Shown here piece after piece: positions 62,730-64,000 of a DNA stretch of 64,000 bases (its first letter is position 1; each line of letters begins with the position of its first letter). A model generated the notes under the pieces. The model had not been told where the DNA came from, made no database searches, and saw nothing but the letters and a program-made list of their open reading frames with translations. The DNA lies in the NCBI GenBank assembly GCA_036583965.1, contig JAZBQD010000027.1:30077001-30141000 (forward strand). Direction: 5' to 3'. Both the position numbers and the translations under genes were made by a program. This DNA comes from Prunella strophiata. Its lineage: Eukaryota; Chordata; Aves; Passeriformes; Prunellidae.

Positions 62730-62960
62730 TTTAGATTAGATATCTTAGAAATCTTTCTCTGTGAGTGTGGGGCAGGCCCTGGCACAGGGTTCCCAGAGAA
62801 GCTGTGGCTGTCCCTGGATCCCTGGAAGTGTCCTAGGCCAGGCTGGACATGGGCTTTGGAGCAGCCTGAGATGAGTGGAAAGGTGTCCCTGCCCATGGCA
62901 GGGGTGGCACTGGATGAGCTTTAAGGTCCCTTCCAACCCAAATAATTTTGTGGGTCTGTG
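62730..62960 (+). mobile_element. CR1 LINE 3'-end fragment
   Basis: TTCTCTGTGAGTGTGGGGC, CCTGGCACAGGGTTCCCAGA, CCTGGAAGTGTCCTAGGCCA, GGTGTCCCTGCCCATGGCAG, GGTCCCTTCCAACCCAAATA. One of the best preserved copies here. Plus orientation. Confidence 0.95.
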
Positions 62961-64000
62961 GTTCTGTATTTCTTTTCATGGGCCTTCAGGTACAGTATAA
63001 CACATCAAAAATGGAAATGTGTTTGGAAATGCATTGTGGTTTTGGGGGAAGGAGGGTGGGAAGTGGTGACACATCAAATCCTCTGGTGCCAGAAATCTGA
63101 ATGCTGCTCTGTCTTTGCTGCCCCATCACAGAGCCATGCTTGGTTCTGTGGTGAAAAGGTGTGAAAAGCACACGAGGTGCTCTGTAGCAGAAACTCTCCT
63201 GTCCCAACCTGTTAGGCTGTCCTGTAGCACTCTGCATTCAGGTGATATTTGATGGACTCATTAGGACTGGGTTCAGCTTCTGGAACCTGCATTGCCTGAG
63301 TCTGGGCATTTTCCTTGAGTGAATTGTGCAGGGTTTTGTAGGGAACCTTTATTAGGAATTTATTTGAAGAATAAAGTAAAAAATGCTTTTATCAGTAAAA
63401 CCTTTAGCGCCAAATATTCTTTCCTTCTAAAAGGTTTATTCTTTTGTTCTAAAATGCTGTGCCTTGGTCAGGGAGAGCCAGCTGATTAATTTTGGAAGGT
63501 TTTCTTCCCTTCTGTTTCTGGGTTGCTGTCTGAAGCCTCCAGAGTGGTGATCAGTTCTGGCACTGAGATTTCTGCCTGTGCAGCTCATTTCTGTGCACTG
63601 AGGTGGCAACACAAACTTTAGAGGGGTGCTCACTAATGCAGAAATCCTTCTTAAATGCACTTAAATTCTCCATGAGACAAACACAGTGCTTACCATCCCA
63701 TATACAGTGACAAGGCTTTATTTCTGTACTTTGTGGTTGGCTCTATTAAACTCCAATGTTTCTTGACTAATTTTTTTATATTTGGAAACAGAGAACTTTG
63801 CTATAAACTTCTCTGCATAGAGGTTGGTTACAAATTTGTTTGGTCTCCCAGTGATATGTTAGGCACATTTTGCATATTTTATTTGAAGATTCTAAAAATT
63901 GTAAATTTTAAATATAAAATTATGAGTTAATTCTAAAGATTTTTCCTCATGATTTTTGAGATAAATTCCAATGTTTACTTTTATTAGAGTTTGCCATGTT

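Larger units (their letters stand above)
24395..64000 (+). other. BRINP3: BRINP3 intron 2, 5' part (at least 39.6 kb)
   Basis: Begins at GTATGA (24395). No sequence coding for the next BRINP3 segment (EFGRWKVNN... or the RRPTLQQ region) was seen, so the intron runs past the window. CR1 fragments, microsatellites, a duplicated unit and a candidate LTR are listed separately. The longer intervening stretches (24,395-27,836; 28,081-31,434; 31,576-33,999; 41,346-44,171; 46,431-47,944; 50,466-54,620; 55,161-57,764; 58,197-62,729; 62,961-64,000) are unique AT-rich DNA with only short chance frames. Confidence 0.75.

Noticed and set aside
24395..64000. BRINP3 exon 3 within the window
   Set aside because: I looked for coding sequence of the EFGRWKVNN and RRPTLQQ segments in the plus strand and did not find it; a tblastn with BRINP3 would be the decisive check.

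Overview
This window is vertebrate nuclear DNA, most probably from a bird. The evidence is a single recognisable protein-coding exon of the vertebrate neural gene BRINP3 (FAM5C), about fifteen scattered fragments of CR1 LINE retrotransposon (the main avian interspersed repeat, including copies ending in the diagnostic ATTCTATG/ATTCTGTG tail), one candidate avian-type retroviral LTR, and a large GC-rich CpG island set in AT-rich flanks. There is no prokaryotic gene organisation, CRISPR array or operon. Nearly all long open frames are chance frames in simple repeats, GC-rich DNA or CR1 remains.

Layout. 1-5,300 is intergenic DNA upstream of BRINP3, with A-rich runs, one small CR1 tail (about 3,960-4,055) and an isolated CpG-bearing patch (4,440-4,870). 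5,340-10,063 is a compound CpG island and the inferred promoter region. It carries a GGA run, an exact-period 31-bp GC minisatellite (6,116-6,303) and two good splice donors (after 6,906 and after 10,063) that are candidate ends of 5' untranslated first exons. 10,064-24,108 is intron 1 by inference. 24,109-24,394 is exon 2, which holds the BRINP3 start codon (24,159), the signal peptide and the first 78 complete codons, and ends at a phase-2 donor. 24,395-64,000 is the first part of intron 2; no later BRINP3 exon was seen by eye.

Intron 2 is rich in repeats: a degenerate but readable long CR1 with reverse-transcriptase motifs (about 34,000-36,640), a tandemly duplicated ~0.75-kb unit whose two copies each follow a perfect GATATA-type hexanucleotide array (28 and about 83 copies), a 0.5-kb TTCC tract and, 9 kb downstream, a complementary GGAA tract, a candidate solo LTR (about 45,730-46,430), and opposed CR1 copies that could fold back on each other in the pre-mRNA.

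Function. The only gene function supported is BRINP3: a secreted or endomembrane glycoprotein of the BRINP family (MACPF domain) expressed mainly in neurons. The remaining sequence is promoter, 5'UTR and intron of this gene plus repeats. I found no new multi-gene system. The most interesting points are regulatory or structural: upstream reading frames that overlap or precede the BRINP3 start, the promoter minisatellite with REST-like half-sites, the duplicated hexanucleotide arrays, and complementary intronic repeat pairs.
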